Shown piece after piece: positions 61,923 through 64,000 of a DNA stretch of 64,000 nt. Source of the DNA: Maribacter sp. PR1. GTDB lineage: Bacteria; Bacteroidota; Bacteroidia; Flavobacteriales; Flavobacteriaceae. The first letter of the stretch is position 1. Every line of letters begins with the position of its first letter. The notes below the pieces were generated by a model. It ran no database searches. It was not told where the DNA came from and was given only the letters and a program-made list of their open reading frames with translations. A program made the position numbers and the translations under genes. The DNA lies in contig NZ_JAQPCG010000003.1 of assembly GCF_028464145.1 (NCBI RefSeq), positions 1 through 64,000 on the forward strand, read 5' to 3'.

Positions 61923-63185
61923 TTAATTGAAAAGTGCTAGCTGAGTACTATACTGATTTCTAAATTTTCCTACGGAGGTCTGTAAAATCATTCCTTTTAT
62001 GCGTTCCGCATCTAAATCCCTACGCTCCCAATTGGACGAATCGCAAAGGATAAAAAACTTGGCTCGGTTAAGTGCAACTCCCATCTTCTTGAGATGCTCC
62101 CAGTTCAATTTCCTGAATTTTCTCCCATTGATAATCTTGTGAACCGATTTCATTCCAATTCCCGGAATTCGGGCTAACATGCTTTTGTCGGCTTTATTGA
62201 TATCCACGGGAAAATGATTCAGGTTGCGCAGGGCCCAGCTTAGTTTGGGGTCAACCTCTATATCTAGGTTAGGGTATGCATCGTTCAATAATTCATTTAC
62301 TGAAAACCCATAAAACCTTAATAACCAATCGGTTTGATATAATCTGTTTTCCCTAAGCATAGGCACTTGAGAACCAATGTCCGGCAATCTTTTGTCATCC
62401 GCAACAGGAATATAACCTGAGTAATAGACCCGTTTCATGTTATAGTTCTTGTAAAAGTGCGTTGCGGAATACATAATGTCCTTATCCGATTCACCTGTAG
62501 CACCCACAATCATTTGAGTGCTTTGTCCTGCTGGGGCATATTTTGGAGTGCTGCGGATTATTTTCTTCTCGGACTTGTAACGCACGATTTCATTCTTCAC
62601 CTTAAGCATGGGTTTTAAAAAATCTTCGTGCTTTTTATCAGGAGCCAATAGTTTAAGGCCGGAAATAGTGGGGATTTCTATGTTTACCGATAATCGGTCC
62701 GCATATAATCCGGCCTCATACATTAATTCGTCACTTGCTCCGGGAATAGACTTCAAATGAATATAACCATTGAAGTTTTCATCTTCTCTTAACTTTTTGG
62801 CGACAGTGATAAGTCGTTCCATGGTATAATCCGGACTTTTAAAAATACCGGAACTCAGAAATAGCCCTTCGATATAATTTCGTCTATAAAAATTGATGGT
62901 CAAATCCACCACCTCCTGAATCTTGAAAGCCGCCCGTTTTACATCGTTACTCTTTCTGGTCACACAATACGCACAATCAAATATGCAGTGGTTCGTCAAT
63001 AGTATTTTTAACAGTGATACACACCTGCCATCCTCGGTATAACTATGGCAGATACCGATGCCCGTACTGTCACCTATACCTTTATTCTTATTTGTGCGGT
63101 TACTGCCACTACTGGAACACGAAACATCATACTTGGCCGCATCCGCTAGTATATTCAGTTTTTCTTTAATTCGCTCGAAGTTCAT
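61923..63185 (-). CDS. TIGR03916-family radical SAM protein, putative DNA modification/repair
   Basis: A 420-residue radical SAM protein. The iron-sulfur cluster cysteines are Cys67, Cys71 and Cys74 in NHCIFDCAYC (Cx3Cx2C). The TIM-barrel part runs to about 300. The C-terminal part has a helix-hairpin-helix DNA-binding motif (LARIPGIGMKSVHKIINGRK). It is always associated with TIGR03915 in genomes where both occur, as far as I know, and both are suspected to act on damaged or modified bases. It is the first gene of the unit. Its promoter (TATTTTTG, 63204-63211 on the minus strand) contains a repressor-type operator. Confidence 0.92.
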   Translation of the reverse strand: MNFERIKEKLNILADAAKYDVSCSSSGSNRTNKNKGIGDSTGIGICHSYTEDGRCVSLLKILLTNHCIFDCAYCVTRKSNDVKRAAFKIQEVVDLTINFYRRNYIEGLFLSSGIFKSPDYTMERLITVAKKLREDENFNGYIHLKSIPGASDELMYEAGLYADRLSVNIEIPTISGLKLLAPDKKHEDFLKPMLKVKNEIVRYKSEKKIIRSTPKYAPAGQSTQMIVGATGESDKDIMYSATHFYKNYNMKRVYYSGYIPVADDKRLPDIGSQVPMLRENRLYQTDWLLRFYGFSVNELLNDAYPNLDIEVDPKLSWALRNLNHFPVDINKADKSMLARIPGIGMKSVHKIINGRKFRKLNWEHLKKMGVALNRAKFFILCDSSNWERRDLDAERIKGMILQTSVGKFRNQYSTQLALFN

Positions 63186-63200
63186 CGGTTATTGTAATAA

Positions 63201-63280
63201 TTCCAAAAATATGGATATATTCCTAATTTTGGAAATAATCCATATTTTATTTTGGAAATAATCCATATTTAGTATATTTG
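63201..63280. promoter_or_regulatory. divergent promoter/operator region with three GGA-N5-TCC sites
   Basis: Three copies of GGA-N5-TCC occur at 63213-63223 (GGATATATTCC), 63231-63241 and 63254-63264 (both GGAAATAATCC); the last two lie in a 21-bp direct repeat. On the plus strand TTTG (63251-63254) and TATATTTG (63273-63280) form a promoter with an 18-bp spacer holding site 3. On the minus strand TATTTTTG (63204-63211) is a -7 element with site 1 just behind it. The arrangement fits a repressor that controls itself and the divergent repair genes. Confidence 0.65.
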
Positions 63281-63305
63281 AAGGGAATCAAAGAATTTTG
63301 TCTCC

Positions 63306-63358
63306 TCGAGCGCAGTCGAGAGGTTAAATAGGATGAATTAGGTCTCGACTGCGCTCGA
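63306..63358. repeat. REP-like palindrome
   Basis: TCGAGCGCAGTCGAGA (63306-63321) and its exact reverse complement (63343-63358) form a 16-bp stem with a 21-nt loop. The sequence resembles interspersed palindromes that I recall as common between genes in marine Flavobacteria. It falls inside the predicted 5' leader of the LexA-like gene, so it would fold in the mRNA. It has no T run. Confidence 0.6.
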
Positions 63359-63376
63359 CCAGACAGATAAAAGGAT

Positions 63377-64000
63377 ATGGAAAACGAGCTTACAATAAAA
63401 AGATTTACAGATGTTCGCAGGGAATTAGGGTACACCCAGGCCGAATTTGCGGATCTTCTCGGTGTAAAAAATACCACGGCGGATATAGAACGCGGCCGCA
63501 CCAAATTATCGGGTAAGGTGGTTTCCGAACTTTTAAAACAATTCAAGATAAATCCGTTATGGTTGTTTGGGGAAAGCGATAATCAATATTTGGAAACCTC
63601 ACAAACAAGTGTAATCCCTAAAGTAGTGACCGTAGATAGTGCGGACCGAGATAACATGGTTTTGGTCAATGCCAAGGCAGCTGCGGGCTATCCCCAGAAT
63701 ATTTCCGATACAAGTTGGTACAAACAATTACCTGCTTTTGACCTCCCCATTCCGGAATTTAGAAATGCAACCTATAGGGGGTTTCAGGTAGAAGGGGATA
63801 GTATGCTGCCCAATTTACAACCGGGCGAATGGGTGTTGGCTCGGGCCATTGAGCACGTAGACCACGTAAGTGCGAACAAAATGTACGTTGTGGTCCTGCA
63901 GGATTCTGTAATGGTGAAAAAGATTGAAAAAAGACCGAATTCCAATAATATAACTTTGGTTTCATTAAACGAAACCTATCCACCTTATGAAGTCAAACCC
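63377..64000 (+). CDS. LexA-like XRE/S24 transcriptional repressor, truncated by window end
   Basis: The first 208 residues of a regulator whose reading frame is open to the last base. An XRE-type helix-turn-helix occupies about 8-62 (VRRELGYTQAEFADLLGV). The rest is a LexA/UmuD-type S24 peptidase domain with the cleavage site Ala103-Gly104 (KAAAGYP), the nucleophile Ser142 (VEGDSMLPN) and the general base Lys181 (MVKKIEK). Such proteins repress DNA until RecA or another signal triggers self-cleavage. It is divergent from the radical-SAM repair genes with operators in between. The ATG follows AAGGAT; the 90-nt leader contains the REP-like hairpin. Confidence 0.92.
   Translation, partial: MENELTIKRFTDVRRELGYTQAEFADLLGVKNTTADIERGRTKLSGKVVSELLKQFKINPLWLFGESDNQYLETSQTSVIPKVVTVDSADRDNMVLVNAKAAAGYPQNISDTSWYKQLPAFDLPIPEFRNATYRGFQVEGDSMLPNLQPGEWVLARAIEHVDHVSANKMYVVVLQDSVMVKKIEKRPNSNNITLVSLNETYPPYEVKP

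Noticed and set aside
1..64000. CRISPR arrays, tRNA or rRNA genes, insertion sequences and prophage genes
   Set aside because: Reading the intergenic regions showed no regularly spaced repeats, cloverleaf sequences, transposases or phage structural genes. The SRP RNA is the only RNA gene I could support.

Overview
The window is a stretch of AT-rich chromosome from a member of the Bacteroidota, almost certainly a marine-type Flavobacteriaceae. The signs are: a PorP/SprF outer-membrane protein of the type IX secretion system, YtxJ (bacillithiol), DUF4835 and DUF6913 proteins, Bacteroidota-style lipoprotein signals (a Cys after short residues, often SC), several likely TTG starts with no Shine-Dalgarno, and promoters of the flavobacterial TAnnTTTG (-7) / TTTG (-33) type. 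No rRNA or tRNA gene, CRISPR array, insertion sequence or phage was seen. Almost all of it is ordinary, densely packed core genome. The accessory-looking parts are the extreme left end and the signalling cluster at 33.4-38.2 kb. The LexA-like/DNA-repair module at the right end is also of interest.

Layout. 1-1.5 kb: an NTF2-like lipoprotein gene bounded by short palindromes and followed by about 380 bp without a gene; it looks like a cassette-type insertion. 1.5-3.7 kb (-): a GNAT acetyltransferase and a 5'-nucleotidase split into two separately exported proteins. 3.7-13.7 kb (+): DUF6913, dapA, then the Bacteroidota core cluster bamD-rpoZ-coaBC-DUF4835-recN, fabI, a glycosyltransferase, a YbbR protein and coaE. 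13.8-16.1 kb (+): an RprXY-like two-component system. 16.2-22.4 kb (-): a seven-gene run (Gfo/Idh oxidoreductase, 3-hydroxyacyl-CoA dehydrogenase, YggS, exonuclease/GIY-YIG protein, K+ channel, miaA, gntK). 22.5-33.4 kb: pcm, smpB, a lipoprotein, a histidine phosphatase, PorP/SprF-SPOR, a TetR regulator, clpB, ytxJ, a lipoprotein and glyA.

33.4-38.2 kb (-): a signalling cluster made of a TPR-containing histidine kinase, its LuxR-type response regulator, a 58-residue exported peptide with a CxxC motif, a LytTR regulator whose receiver domain lacks the phospho-acceptor Asp and the conserved Lys, and an unknown protein. The promoters of the LytTR gene and of the unknown gene carry the same 40-bp element at nearly the same distance from the start codon. 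This is the best candidate here for an undescribed system.

38.3-41.3 kb (-): a beta-helix-like lipoprotein, a thioesterase and a glutaminyl cyclase. 41.4 kb: the SRP RNA gene with a textbook flavobacterial promoter. 41.6-60.8 kb: an SDR, two TlpA-like lipoproteins (one lacking the redox cysteines), an ABC-F ATPase, a fasciclin protein, pheT, leuBA, an EamA transporter, panB-lspA-rluA and a ThuA protein. 61-64 kb: a DNA-repair pair (TIGR03915 and the radical-SAM TIGR03916) with a tiny ORF between them, divergent from a LexA-like XRE/S24 repressor that is cut by the window edge. Three GGA-N5-TCC operators lie between these two units.

How it fits together: the plus-strand cluster supplies envelope assembly (BamD), CoA (CoaBC, CoaE), fatty acids (FabI) and DNA repair (RecN). 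The right end looks like a self-contained DNA-damage response. A GTTAA-N6-GTTAA direct repeat upstream of the RprXY-like operon recurs in two other intergenic regions, which suggests a small regulon.
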